From assembly GCF_001267175.1 (NCBI RefSeq), contig NZ_CP012358.1, positions 1,156,501 to 1,220,500 on the forward strand: a DNA stretch of 64,000 bases. The letters are read 5' to 3'. How positions within the stretch are numbered: the stretch's first letter is position 1; each line of letters begins with the position of its first letter. The position numbers were made by a program, and so were the translations under genes. This document shows, in pieces, positions 10,529 through 18,777 of this stretch. The DNA comes from Thiopseudomonas alkaliphila (GTDB taxonomy: Bacteria > Pseudomonadota > Gammaproteobacteria > Pseudomonadales > Pseudomonadaceae). The notes beneath the pieces were generated by a model. It was not told the origin of the DNA. It searched no databases and saw only the letters and a program-made list of their open reading frames with translations.

Positions 10529-11554
10529 ATGCTTAGTTATTACCCTTTGTCTTACCTTAAATATGGTTTGTTATTCTGCGCCACACTGCTTAGCCAGTTA
10601 AGTCATGCTGACACTGTCTGGTTAAAAAACGATGATCGCCTGACCGGTACTATTGTTGTGTTAGATCGTGGCAAGCTTTTACTTAAAACCGATTACGCTG
10701 GCACCATTACCTTAGATGTGGCCAAAATCTCAACTCTTGAAAGTGATCGTCCACTCTTGGTCAAACCATCAGTTAACGCCTCACAACAAGCTAAATCCCT
10801 TAAGCGCGGGCCAGAAGGTAGCGTACAGCTAGTTAACGGTGAACAACCCATCACCTTAGCTCTGGAAAACATCTATCAAATGATGCCACCTAAACCCTTA
10901 GTTGAAGATTTTTATCTCAAGGGCAATGTGCACCTGTCGGCTGACTATAAAAAGAAAGAAAGTGACGTAAAAGATTACAGTGTTGCGGTGAATAACGAGC
11001 TTCGTCATGGACGCTGGCGGCACCTTATGGCACTAGAATATGACCATGAAATTAAAAATGACAGTAAAAAGACTGATACGCTCGACTTACAATACGATCT
11101 TGACCGTTTTATAAGCGAGCAATGGTTCTGGAAAGGCAAGGCGAAATACGTCAACGACAAACTAGAGGATTTGCGCAAACAAGAAACCCTAGGTACCGGC
11201 CCTGGTTATCAGTTTTGGGATAATGAGCTGGGCGCCTTTTCTCTCACTACATTATTTAATCACCATCATTATAAATACGCCGATCGCACTCTGAAAAAAT
11301 TTAACTCTGGCACCCTAAGCTGGAACTACAACCGTTATTTTTTAGCCAAAACCCTTGAGCTTTACAGCACTGGCGAAGTCGGTAAGCCCTTTATTAGTGA
11401 GGTGGATTACATTCTAGATCTTGAGGCAGGTGCCCGTTACAAGGTGAATAGCTGGGCTTCTCTGACCTTAAAAACCGAGTGGGATAAAATCGCTAGCAAA
11501 CACGGCAACTTAAATGATCGCCGTTACCTGATCGGGGTTGGGGTTGGCTGGTAA
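10529..11554 (+). CDS. DUF481 family outer-membrane beta-barrel protein
   Basis: Exported protein of 341 residues. A signal peptide (YGLLFCATLLSQLSHA, residues 12-27) precedes a small domain with DTVWLKNDDRLTGTIVVLD, seen in proteins that pair it with DUF481. The rest is rich in alternating aromatic and polar strands and ends in a strand closing with ...GVGVGW, as expected of an outer-membrane barrel. Function of the family is unknown. The start ATG has no clear ribosome site, so the precise N-terminus is uncertain. It is divergent from the ATL gene and ends at a strong bidirectional terminator shared with etfA. Confidence 0.85.
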   Translation: MLSYYPLSYLKYGLLFCATLLSQLSHADTVWLKNDDRLTGTIVVLDRGKLLLKTDYAGTITLDVAKISTLESDRPLLVKPSVNASQQAKSLKRGPEGSVQLVNGEQPITLALENIYQMMPPKPLVEDFYLKGNVHLSADYKKKESDVKDYSVAVNNELRHGRWRHLMALEYDHEIKNDSKKTDTLDLQYDLDRFISEQWFWKGKAKYVNDKLEDLRKQETLGTGPGYQFWDNELGAFSLTTLFNHHHYKYADRTLKKFNSGTLSWNYNRYFLAKTLELYSTGEVGKPFISEVDYILDLEAGARYKVNSWASLTLKTEWDKIASKHGNLNDRRYLIGVGVGW

Positions 11555-11593
11555 CCCCAGTCAACTTCTAGCCGTTGCTTATTTAGTGCGATA

Positions 11594-11627
11594 AAAAAAC
11601 CCATAACTTTGCAGTTATGGGTTTTTT
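11594..11627. terminator. bidirectional terminator between the DUF481 gene and etfA
   Basis: Fifteen-base perfect stem with a TTGC loop, A-run on one side and T-run on the other, between two convergent genes. Confidence 0.93.
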
Positions 11628-11659
11628 CTTAGACTGGCGTAATCCAGCAACAAAGCAAC

Positions 11660-12589
11660 TTATAGCGCTGCTTCTAGCTCTGGGACCACGTCAAATAAGT
11701 CAGCCACTAAGCCGTAGTCTGCTACCTGGAAAATAGGCGCATCTTCGTCTTTGTTAATGGCGACGATAACTTTAGAGTCTTTCATACCTGCAAGGTGTTG
11801 AATCGCTCCAGAGATACCTACTGCGATGTATAGTTGTGGTGCAACGATTTTACCGGTTTGACCCACTTGCATATCGTTAGGTACAAAGCCTGCGTCAACT
11901 GCGGCACGTGAAGCACCCACAGCGGCACCGATTTTGTCAGCCAGCTTATACAGCATTTCGAAGTTTTCGCCGTTTTGTAAACCACGACCACCTGAAATAA
12001 CTACTTTAGCTGAAGTGAGCTCTGGACGATCTGATTTAGCTAGCTCTTCACTTACAAAGCTAGAGATGCCTGCATCAGCAGCATTGGTCACTTCCTCAAC
12101 AGCAGCAGAACCACCTTCAGCAGGCGCTGCATCAAAACCTGTTGCACGTACAGTGATCACTTTAATTGGTGCTGAAGATTGAACGGTAGCAATAGCGTTA
12201 CCTGCATAGATAGGACGCTTGAACGTATCAGCGCTTTCTACTGCAATGATCTCAGAGATTTGATCAACGTCTAATAACGCAGCAACACGTGGCAGTACGT
12301 TTTTACCGGTGGTGGTTGCCGGAGCCAAGATGTGGCTGTAAGCCTTACCTAAGTCAGCAATCAGTGGCGCAACGTTTTCAGGTAACTGATGACCGAAAGC
12401 AGCGTTATCTGCTACCAGCACTTTGTTAACACCTTCAATTTTCGCAGCTGCAGCAGCTACCTCGGCACAACCTGCACCCGCTACTAAAACATCAACATCA
12501 CCACCAATAGCTTTGGCTGCCGATACAGTGTTCAGGGTAGCGGCACCCAGAGCAGCGTTAGTGTGATCTGCAATAACCAAAATAGCCAT
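11660..12589 (-). CDS. etfA: electron transfer flavoprotein, alpha subunit
   Basis: FAD-binding subunit of the soluble ETF, which collects electrons from acyl-CoA dehydrogenases and passes them to ETF-quinone oxidoreductase. The 309 residues include the C-terminal FAD domain: [57 protein letters not shown] (in part) and [17 protein letters not shown]. Its ATG overlaps the etfB stop by one base (TAATG), so the two subunits are translationally coupled. Confidence 0.98.
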   Translation of the reverse strand: MAILVIADHTNAALGAATLNTVSAAKAIGGDVDVLVAGAGCAEVAAAAAKIEGVNKVLVADNAAFGHQLPENVAPLIADLGKAYSHILAPATTTGKNVLPRVAALLDVDQISEIIAVESADTFKRPIYAGNAIATVQSSAPIKVITVRATGFDAAPAEGGSAAVEEVTNAADAGISSFVSEELAKSDRPELTSAKVVISGGRGLQNGENFEMLYKLADKIGAAVGASRAAVDAGFVPNDMQVGQTGKIVAPQLYIAVGISGAIQHLAGMKDSKVIVAINKDEDAPIFQVADYGLVADLFDVVPELEAAL

Positions 12590-13338
12590 TAGATTACTTT
12601 CGCCTCATTTTTTAATTTATCAACTAACTCAGCAACATCTTTCACTTTGATGCCCGCGCTACGCGCTGCTGGTGCTTCAACCTTTAAGGTTTTCACTGTT
12701 GATGCAGTAGAAACACCTAGGTCAGCTACGCTGAGGGTTTCTAACGGTTTTTTCTTCGCTTTCATAATGTTCGGCAAAGAAGCGTAACGTGGCTCATTTA
12801 GACGTAAGTCAGTGGTTACGATTGCTGGCAGATTTAGCGCAACAGTCTCTAAACCACCGTCGATCTCACGTGTAACATTCACTTTATCGCCAGCAACTTC
12901 TACTTTAGAAGCAAAAGTACCTTGCGCATAACCAGTTAATGCACCCAGCATTTGACCTGTTTGGTTGTTATCGCTATCAATCGCCTGCTTACCTAGCATG
13001 ATGATTTGCGGCTGCTCTTTATCAACCACTGCTTTTAAGATTTTAGCCACTGCTAAAGAGCCTAGCTCTTCTTCAGTTTCAACTAAAATCGCGCGGTCAA
13101 CACCTAAAGCTAATGCCGTGCGTAACTGCTCTTGGGCAGTACTTGGGCCAATAGAAACTGCAACAATCTCCGTAGCTACGCCCTGCTCTTTCAAGCGGAC
13201 GGCTTCCTCTACGCCGATTTCACAGAATGGATTCATTGACATCTTGACGTTGGCTAGATCAACACCCGTATTGTCCGCTTTAACACGTACTTTAACGTTG
13301 TAATCTACCACTCGTTTGACAGCTACAAGAACCTTCAT
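12589..13338 (-). CDS. etfB: electron transfer flavoprotein, beta subunit
   Basis: AMP-binding partner of EtfA. The ATG at 13338 gives [18 protein letters not shown] and 249 residues, the normal family length, and has GAGGAA just upstream; an in-frame extension of 15 codons has no support. Signatures include [15 protein letters not shown] and the family motif [21 protein letters not shown] region near residues 150-170. It is the first gene of etfBA. The 403-bp gap to the divergent etf-QO holds a PsrA-like palindrome and a good sigma-70 promoter for the other side. Confidence 0.98.
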   Translation of the reverse strand: MKVLVAVKRVVDYNVKVRVKADNTGVDLANVKMSMNPFCEIGVEEAVRLKEQGVATEIVAVSIGPSTAQEQLRTALALGVDRAILVETEEELGSLAVAKILKAVVDKEQPQIIMLGKQAIDSDNNQTGQMLGALTGYAQGTFASKVEVAGDKVNVTREIDGGLETVALNLPAIVTTDLRLNEPRYASLPNIMKAKKKPLETLSVADLGVSTASTVKTLKVEAPAARSAGIKVKDVAELVDKLKNEAKVI

Positions 13339-13549
13339 GGATTCCTCGTTATCTCCGGTGAGTAAAGAAATAGCCAAGCACACATGCTATTGGCCTGATA
13401 TTCAGTGCAAGCTACTCCGAAATAGAGTAATACATGCAAAAATCTAAAAAATTTGAGTTATCTTGAACGTAACCGCTTACGGGGTCAACACAGAACACGC
13501 TAAAAGACCCTGTACAACGACTATTATTAATGAGTTTCTCACAAAAATT

Positions 13550-13563
13550 CAAACGATCGTTTA
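13550..13563. promoter_or_regulatory. candidate PsrA-type operator
   Basis: CAAAC-GATC-GTTTA contains the 12-bp palindrome AAACGATCGTTT. It resembles the Pseudomonas PsrA box (G/C)AAAC-N2-4-GTTT(G/C), differing at the last base. It abuts the -35 box of the etf-QO promoter in the etfBA/etf-QO divergent region. PsrA is known to respond to long-chain fatty acids. Confidence 0.5.
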
Positions 13564-13565
13564 TA

Positions 13566-13594
13566 TTGGATACACTCTACAGCCTAGCTATAAT
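13566..13594 (+). promoter_or_regulatory. sigma-70 promoter for etf-QO
   Basis: TTGGAT, 17-nt spacer, TATAAT. The -10 is perfect. It would give a leader of about 140 nt before the GTG of etf-QO. The surrounding 13339-13741 gap is otherwise AT-rich and has no credible gene. Confidence 0.7.
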
Positions 13595-13741
13595 GCAGAA
13601 CAAGGCTTTGAAACCAGGTTTTTCTTTAGTTTACGTCAAAACTTATAGTATATTTACCTATTAGACTAAAGACTTTTACTAGATGCTGGCTACAGATTAA
13701 AATTACTTATAATTCTAAATCATTGTGACGAGGAGACGCTT

Positions 13742-15394
13742 GTGGAACGCGAATACATGGAATTCGACGTGGTTATTGTTGGTGCTGGCCCTGCTGGGCT
13801 TTCCGCAGCTTGCCGACTAAAACAGAAAGCCAACGAAGCTGGGCAAGAGCTTAGCGTCTGTGTGGTAGAGAAAGGCGCAGAAGTCGGTGGCCATATTTTA
13901 TCAGGTGCCGTGTTTGAAACTCGCGCGTTAGATGAGCTCTTTCCTGACTGGAAAGAACTGGGCGCACCGTTAAACACTCCCGTCACCCGTGACGATATTT
14001 ATCTACTGAAAAACGCTGAAAAAGCGCAAAAAGTGCCGAACATGTTTGTGCCAAAAACCATGCACAACGAAGGCAACTACATTATCTCAGCCGGTAACCT
14101 GTGCCGCTGGTTAGCGCAACAGGCTGAAAACCTTGGGGTTGAAGTATACCCAGGCTTCCCAGCTTACGAAGCCTTAATCGATGAAAATAACGTAGTACGC
14201 GGAATTCTCACCGGTGACATGGGGGTTGATCGCGACGGTAACCACAAAGCCGATTACGTACCCGGCATGGAATTACGTGCTAAATACACGTTCTTTGCTG
14301 AAGGTTGCCGTGGCCACATCGGTAAGCAGTTAATCAAGCATTATGGCTTAGATAGCGAATCTGATCCTCAGCATTACGGTATCGGAATCAAAGAAATTTG
14401 GGATATTGATCCAAGCAAACACGAGCCAGGTTTAGTGGTGCACACTGCTGGCTGGCCATTGGATGATGAAAACCCAGGTGGTTCTTTCCTCTATCACATT
14501 GAAAACAACCAAGTAGTAGTGGGTTTAATTGTTGACCTGTCTTACAGCAACCCACACTTATCGCCATTTGATGAGTTCCAACGCTACAAACATCACCCGG
14601 TGGTAAGTCAGTACTTAGAAGGCGGTAGCCGTGTTGCCTATGGTGCGCGTGCAATCACTAAAGGTGGCTTTAACTCCTTACCTAAAATGGTCTTCCCAGG
14701 TGGCGCACTCATTGGTTGTGATTTAGGTACGCTTAACTTTGCCAAAATTAAGGGTAACCACACCGCCATGAAGTCCGGCATGTTAGCTGCCGAAGCTGCA
14801 GCTGAAGCCTTACTTGGCGGCAGCGAAGGTGGTAACGAGTTAACGGGTTATGTAGAAGGCTACAAAAACAGCTGGTTATACGATGACCTGTACCGCAGCC
14901 GTAACTTTGGTGCAGCTATTCACAAGTTTGGTGCCTTTGTTGGTGGTGCCTTTAACTTTATCGATCAAAATATTTTTGGCGGTAAAATCCCTGTTACCCT
15001 GCGTGACACCAAGCCAGACTATGCTCAGCTGAAAAAAGCCTCTGAAGCGAAGAAGATTGACTATCCAAAACCAGATGGCAAGCTCAGCTTTGATAAGCTC
15101 AGCTCAGTGTTCTTGTCCAATACGAGCCATGAAGCCAACCAGCCCGTGCACTTAAAACTGGCTGACCCCAGCATTCCGTTAGACAAAAACCTACCTTTAT
15201 ATGATGAGCCAGCACAGCGTTACTGCCCGGCTGGCGTATATGAAGTGGTAACTAGCGATGATGGCGATAAGCGCTTCCAGATCAACGCTGAAAACTGCGT
15301 ACACTGTAAAACCTGTGATATTAAAGACCCATCACAGAACATCACCTGGGTTACTCCAGAAGGTGGCGGCGGTCCTAACTATCCCAACATGTAA
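13742..15394 (+). CDS. electron transfer flavoprotein-ubiquinone oxidoreductase
   Basis: Membrane-associated FAD/4Fe-4S enzyme that moves electrons from ETF to ubiquinone. The 550-residue protein opens with FDVVIVGAGPAGLSAACRL (FAD Rossmann fold), includes the conserved GGFNSLPKMVFPGGALIG region and ends with the iron-sulfur domain containing YCPAGVYEV and ENCVHCKTCDIKDP. A GTG at 13742 is chosen because GAGGAG lies at proper spacing; an ATG five codons later would give nearly the same protein. It is divergent from etfBA and is the electron exit for the acyl-CoA dehydrogenase in the mms operon. Often called etfD or etf-QO. Confidence 0.97.
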   Translation: MEREYMEFDVVIVGAGPAGLSAACRLKQKANEAGQELSVCVVEKGAEVGGHILSGAVFETRALDELFPDWKELGAPLNTPVTRDDIYLLKNAEKAQKVPNMFVPKTMHNEGNYIISAGNLCRWLAQQAENLGVEVYPGFPAYEALIDENNVVRGILTGDMGVDRDGNHKADYVPGMELRAKYTFFAEGCRGHIGKQLIKHYGLDSESDPQHYGIGIKEIWDIDPSKHEPGLVVHTAGWPLDDENPGGSFLYHIENNQVVVGLIVDLSYSNPHLSPFDEFQRYKHHPVVSQYLEGGSRVAYGARAITKGGFNSLPKMVFPGGALIGCDLGTLNFAKIKGNHTAMKSGMLAAEAAAEALLGGSEGGNELTGYVEGYKNSWLYDDLYRSRNFGAAIHKFGAFVGGAFNFIDQNIFGGKIPVTLRDTKPDYAQLKKASEAKKIDYPKPDGKLSFDKLSSVFLSNTSHEANQPVHLKLADPSIPLDKNLPLYDEPAQRYCPAGVYEVVTSDDGDKRFQINAENCVHCKTCDIKDPSQNITWVTPEGGGGPNYPNM

Positions 15395-15413
15395 TGGCCT
15401 AACGCCGTTACCG

Positions 15414-15442
15414 AAAAAGCCAACCCTAGGGTTGGCTTTTTT
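15414..15442. terminator. terminator between etf-QO and the FMN reductase gene
   Basis: GCCAACCC-TA-GGGTTGGC palindrome flanked by five A and six T, between convergent genes, so it can serve both. Confidence 0.92.
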
Positions 15443-15468
15443 ATTGAGCGATTAATCCGCTGAGAGTG

Positions 15469-16041
15469 TCAGTTCTCGCGTTGTTGCTGCTGCACAAAGG
15501 TTACAAACTCTGCTAAATACTCTTTTAAGCGCTGCCGTAATACGTCATTAATAAGGCGCCCATCCGCATCAAATTCTTGCTCTGCTAAAGAAACCAGCAC
15601 TCGCTTGCCACACCAAGGGATTGCGCCTAAAAAACGTAAAACTGAAAGCCAAGCATCTTGCGCCAAGATGGTGCCAAAGCCACCAGTAGAAGCCCCAATA
15701 ACGCCAAAAGGCTTGCCCGCAAATACCTGTGGCACATCCGCTGGCGGCCGCGAAGCCCAGTCAATCGCATTTTTAAATACACCCGGGATGCCGTTGTTAT
15801 ATTCAGGGGTTGCCAAAATAACCCCATCAGCCGTAGCAAAAGCCTGTTTTAAGCTAATCACCGCCTCAGGCAATCCCAACTCTGCTTCTAGATCAGCATT
15901 ATATAAAGGAATATTTTCAATGGTTCTGAGCTCAAGGGTTGCTCCTTCCGGCATCAGTTCTAGCGCCGCTTGCAGCAAATGATGGTTATAAGACCCTTTG
16001 CGTAAACTTCCTACCACACCTACGATATGCACCATCTTCAT
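15469..16041 (-). CDS. NAD(P)H-dependent FMN reductase (ChrR/YieF family)
   Basis: Flavodoxin-like quinone/metal reductase of 190 residues. GSLRKGSYNHHLLQAA near the start binds FMN phosphate and TPEYNNGIPGVFKNAIDWAS is the family hallmark. Members reduce quinones, azo dyes or chromate with NAD(P)H and are often thought to protect against redox stress; the true substrate here is unknown. It is convergent with etf-QO. About 100 bp upstream begins the displaced terminator of guaA and the left end of the integrated element, so in the ancestral chromosome guaA would have been its upstream neighbour. Confidence 0.9.
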   Translation of the reverse strand: MKMVHIVGVVGSLRKGSYNHHLLQAALELMPEGATLELRTIENIPLYNADLEAELGLPEAVISLKQAFATADGVILATPEYNNGIPGVFKNAIDWASRPPADVPQVFAGKPFGVIGASTGGFGTILAQDAWLSVLRFLGAIPWCGKRVLVSLAEQEFDADGRLINDVLRQRLKEYLAEFVTFVQQQQREN

Positions 16042-16140
16042 TCTCCGTCATGGGTTAGACGGAGATTAGAGTGTGGTTTAGGGCAGAAGTTAGGATGGGG
16101 TTATTCTTTGTGGCTATTAAATATTAGAATTTGCAATATA

Positions 16141-16164
16141 AAAGCCCGCAATTAAGCGGGCTTT
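16141..16164 (-). terminator. original guaA terminator, displaced by the mobile element
   Basis: Hairpin AAAGCCCGC-AATTAA-GCGGGCTTT followed on the minus strand by a short T-run. A similar hairpin (27808-27829) lies behind the intact guaA. This copy sits on the chromosomal side of the left attachment repeat and is best read as guaA's ancestral terminator. Confidence 0.7.
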
Positions 16165-16196
16165 AGGATGTTTTAGCTATTTAATGCCTAGCCATG

Positions 16197-16222
16197 CAGA
16201 CGTGGAATCACTCCCACTCTAT
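16197..16222. repeat. left attachment site (att) with a guaA 3'-end remnant
   Basis: 26-bp segment matching 27865-27890 at 23 of 26 positions. On the minus strand 16225-16208 still reads Thr-Ile-Glu-Trp-Glu-stop, the same C-terminus as the intact GuaA. This is the displaced chromosomal 3' end left by site-specific integration into guaA. Confidence 0.88.
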
Positions 16223-16225
16223 TGT

Positions 16226-16555
16226 AAATGGTAGAAAAAACCCGTTAAATTACAACAAGTTACAAAGCAAAGCAGAAGCAATGCCATGAATAGTACCATT
16301 TTCAGTTTAAAAGAGAAAAATATGGTCAATCTACGTTAGGCACATTGCAGCACAGCCAACTCACTCGCCTCGGCTTATACTCGCCGCCCCTTCGTAGATA
16401 AATGGTGAAGGCAGTAGGTCACCCCTGATACAGCCTTGCCGTGCTCATGCTGCCTCAAAGGGCCTATGTTAAACCTACCAGCATATCAAACAAAGCATTA
16501 TCTATACTCCTAGGTTTTGCCTCGGACTCTTATGCGAACCTGTCGGCACAAACAA
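16226..16555. other. left-end non-coding stretch of the element
   Basis: About 330 bp between the left att site and the terminator of the trb operon. I see no credible gene, tRNA or strong repeat. A short ORF at 16441-16674 runs against the terminator and a neighbouring gene and is not convincing. Confidence 0.5.
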
Positions 16556-16579
16556 AAAGGCGGTCACCGGACCGCCTTT
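16556..16579 (-). terminator. terminator of the trbJKL operon
   Basis: Ten-base GC-rich stem AAAGGCGGTC/GACCGCCTTT with an ACCG loop, followed on the minus strand by TT and GTTTG, 17 bp past the last small gene. Confidence 0.85.
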
Positions 16580-16595
16580 ATTCAAACTCAAAGCA

Positions 16596-16820
16596 TCAGC
16601 CGCACGCTTGCCGCAGCATCCCGACCGCTGTCTTGAAATCCTCCTGCGTCGCTCGGCCGGTTTCCGCTTGGTAATACACAATTGTGAACATATTCATCAC
16701 CGCTTCCGACAGTTGGCAAATCCGCTGTGCATCTGCCTGGTCTATGAACTCCAAGGAAGAAAGAATATCAGCTGCTTGCTGTACTGCTCGGCTCGCTTCG
16801 TTAAACTGTTGTACTGTCAT
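16596..16820 (-). CDS. hypothetical 74-residue protein, last gene of the trb operon
   Basis: I do not recognise this protein. It is short, mostly helical in appearance (NEASRAVQQAADILSS, RICQLSEAVMNMF), without a signal peptide or membrane segment, and ends with a Cys-Gly. It has a good ribosome site (GAGGTGAATC) and lies 62 bp after a 66-residue gene, in the same direction as trbJKL, before a strong terminator. Position makes it a likely cotranscribed accessory of the mating-pair genes, but nothing in the sequence assigns a function. Confidence 0.65.
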   Translation of the reverse strand: MTVQQFNEASRAVQQAADILSSLEFIDQADAQRICQLSEAVMNMFTIVYYQAETGRATQEDFKTAVGMLRQACG

Positions 16821-16882
16821 GATTCACCTCATGGGGTGTTGATTGAAAGTGCCGGGCTGGGTGCCACCAGCCCGGTGCGTCA

Positions 16883-17080
16883 TTACTGATTAAGACCAGC
16901 AGCTTCTGCGAAGGGTGATTGCTCAGTCTTAAAGTCCGGTTGTCGCTTGATAGATACAGGCCGCTCCGGGACTGGGTCTTCCCGATTCACAAAGGCCGCA
17001 ACCTCCGCCTCATAATCGACCGTTTCTTCTCCTGGCGTTTCAACAAGGGCCGCAAGTGCGGCCAGGTCTTTAGCTTTCAT
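16883..17080 (-). CDS. small protein sharing C-terminal motifs with the adjacent TrbL
   Basis: About 65 residues, no recognised family. Two segments repeat motifs of the adjacent TrbL: EAEVAAFVNRED resembles TrbL's C-terminal SDEVAAFVNKKD, and QSPFAEAAGLNQ resembles TrbL's VSPFAEAAGFNG. The order of the two motifs is reversed relative to TrbL. The ATG at 17080 has AGGA seven bases upstream; a GTG directly before it is also possible, following the trbL stop at once (TAAGTGATG). The repeated motifs may be short recognition or docking peptides, but that is inference. Confidence 0.65.
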   Translation of the reverse strand: MKAKDLAALAALVETPGEETVDYEAEVAAFVNREDPVPERPVSIKRQPDFKTEQSPFAEAAGLNQ

Positions 17081-17083
17081 CAC

Positions 17084-18622
17084 TTAGTCCTTTTTGTTCA
17101 CAAACGCTGCTACTTCATCTGAATACTCATCAGATACGCCGCTGATGCTGTTGCCGCTGAATTCATGACTGGTTTCGGCCTCTACTGGCTCGTCGATGCT
17201 TGCGCGAATTGATGCCGCTAGCTTGCCACCTGCTGTATCCGCTACACGCTCTTTGAAGCCTTCCGACACTTGGCCACCTATGCCTTTTGCCAGCTCGCTA
17301 GCAGTGCCAACAGCCATTTTTGCAGCATGACCGAAACCGCCGCCATCACCGCTGCCGCTTTTGCCGCTTTCTTTCATGGAATCAGAACTGCCAGCAGCTT
17401 GCTGTCCTTTCATTGTGTCTGCGCCTTGGTCTGGTTGAGTGCTGGCTGAGCCGCCACCTGAGCCACCGGAGTCACCACTTGAACCATTAAAGCCAGCTGC
17501 TTCAGCAAAGGGCGATACGTTTTCACTAGCACCGCTGCCCGCTCCGACAGTTTCAATGCTGACCATTGCGCCTGAACCACTTGAACCACTACCACTTTCA
17601 GCAGCTGCAGCACCGGCTTTTTCGAAAGCAGCTTTAATTGCTGAAGCACCGCCTGCACTTGATGTTACCACTCCCATTGCAGCCTTCCCTGCCATGGCAA
17701 CACCACCCATAGCCATGCCTGCTGCTGCCATACCTGCACCCATCACCGCCCCAGCCCCAAATGAACTACCCGCCGAAGCCGCCGCGCCACCGCCAGGAAT
17801 CAAGCCCGCCATGACATTCGGAATCGTATTGACAAGAATCACCAAGACAAGCGAAACAACAAAAATCACCAGCAGCTCATCCATTGAAGCTTTAGCAGCA
17901 AGACTTGTGTGATAACCGTCAATAATGGATACAGCGATACCGACTAGCAGCGTCATTGTCATTAGCTTCAATGCAATACCTGCCACGCTTCTAAAGTAGT
18001 TCAGCGCAATATCCGAAGTCCACCGCGCACCACCGAAGCCCAGGACAAACACACCGGCATAGGCAAGCACCCAGGCTGTTACAAGGGCTAGGAGCACGTT
18101 AGCAGCGACCACTGCCATGCAAGCAAGAATTGCCAGGGTAGTCAGAAATATCGACAAGTTATCAATTGGACTTGTTACGCTGTACGACTTCGCCGCTTTT
18201 CCAATAATGTCAAACGCAATATCAATGGGCGTTGACGGGTTCAGTCCACGGCCCAGCCCGGACGCTTCCGAGCCTATCGTTCTCAACGAATTGATAATAT
18301 CCATAGCGAAGCTTGGTCCGTTCATCAGCAGCCACCAGAAGAATCCAGTGAACACCGTAAACCTCACAAACTCCGCAAAGAACTCGCCAATGTCGGCCTT
18401 GCGCAAGGCCATCATGCCGAACGTCCAAACCATAGAAATCACAACCAACGTCCAAAACAACCAGGTAGCATGCCCGGAAATCGTTCCCGACCAACTTGAA
18501 CTTGCATTAAGAAATCTATCTGATACCTCATTCAAAACCCCGCCTCTTTCAATCGCTGCAGCTGCAGACTGAGAAAGGAATACCAGCACCGACCCAAAAA
18601 CCAAACGTAATACAGTTTTCAT
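17084..18622 (-). CDS. trbL: TrbL/VirB6-like conjugation channel protein
   Basis: Polytopic inner-membrane component of P-type (IncP) type IV secretion systems. A signal-like N-terminus (LRLVFGSVLVFLSQSAAAA) precedes a stretch of about 300 residues with several hydrophobic helices, including FWTLVVISMVWTFGMMAL and LLVIFVVSLVLVILVNTI, then a Gly/Ser/Ala-rich low-complexity tail of about 180 residues. The ATG at 18622 is preferred: AAGGAG is eight bases upstream, and the protein of about 512 residues is close to RP4 TrbL as I recall it. It follows the trbK-like gene by one base. The rest of the trb system is absent, so it could only act with a helper plasmid's channel. Confidence 0.88.
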   Translation of the reverse strand: MKTVLRLVFGSVLVFLSQSAAAAIERGGVLNEVSDRFLNASSSWSGTISGHATWLFWTLVVISMVWTFGMMALRKADIGEFFAEFVRFTVFTGFFWWLLMNGPSFAMDIINSLRTIGSEASGLGRGLNPSTPIDIAFDIIGKAAKSYSVTSPIDNLSIFLTTLAILACMAVVAANVLLALVTAWVLAYAGVFVLGFGGARWTSDIALNYFRSVAGIALKLMTMTLLVGIAVSIIDGYHTSLAAKASMDELLVIFVVSLVLVILVNTIPNVMAGLIPGGGAAASAGSSFGAGAVMGAGMAAAGMAMGGVAMAGKAAMGVVTSSAGGASAIKAAFEKAGAAAAESGSGSSGSGAMVSIETVGAGSGASENVSPFAEAAGFNGSSGDSGGSGGGSASTQPDQGADTMKGQQAAGSSDSMKESGKSGSGDGGGFGHAAKMAVGTASELAKGIGGQVSEGFKERVADTAGGKLAASIRASIDEPVEAETSHEFSGNSISGVSDEYSDEVAAFVNKKD

Positions 18623-18623
18623 A

Positions 18624-18679
18624 TCAGTACTCCTTGCTCTTAGAGCGATCAACAGGCGTTTCTAACCCCTTATAAATAT
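18624..18679 (-). repeat. duplicated gene tail (trbK end; second copy at 18778-18833, trbJ end)
   Basis: About 56 bp at the end of the trbK-like gene align with the end of trbJ (18778-18833). Both encode YKGLxxPVxRSKSKEY, and both place the codons AAG GAG of Lys-Glu as the ribosome site of the following gene, with the same TAC TGA T ATG AAA junction. Confidence 0.8.
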
Positions 18680-18776
18680 CGGGAATACCTTCTTTCGGCT
18701 GCTCTGGTTCAGGCTTCCCACACCCTGCTAGGGTTGAAGAAAAAACAAGGACGAATATGCACATGATTTTTTTCAT
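18624..18776 (-). CDS. TrbK-like entry-exclusion lipoprotein
   Basis: Fifty-residue lipoprotein too short for usual ORF calling. A signal peptide (MKKIMCIFVLVFSSTLAG) leads to a lipobox LAGC with Cys19 as the lipid-bearing residue, then a short polar tail ending YKGLETPVDRSKSKEY. In IncP plasmids TrbK is a small lipoprotein encoded between trbJ and trbL that blocks entry of related plasmids. Here the gene has the same place and type, one base from trbL and one base after trbJ. Its last 16 residues match the TrbJ tail at 13 positions. The TrbK assignment rests on position, size and lipobox. Confidence 0.8.
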   Translation of the reverse strand: MKKIMCIFVLVFSSTLAGCGKPEPEQPKEGIPDIYKGLETPVDRSKSKEY

Positions 18777-18777
18777 A

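Noticed and set aside
13463..13648. 61-codon open frame in the etfBA/etf-QO gap
   Set aside because: No ribosome site, overlaps the palindrome and promoter, and the product has no recognisable feature.
16441..16674. 77-codon open frame at the element's left end
   Set aside because: It runs through the operon terminator and into the small gene on the opposite strand; no convincing start.
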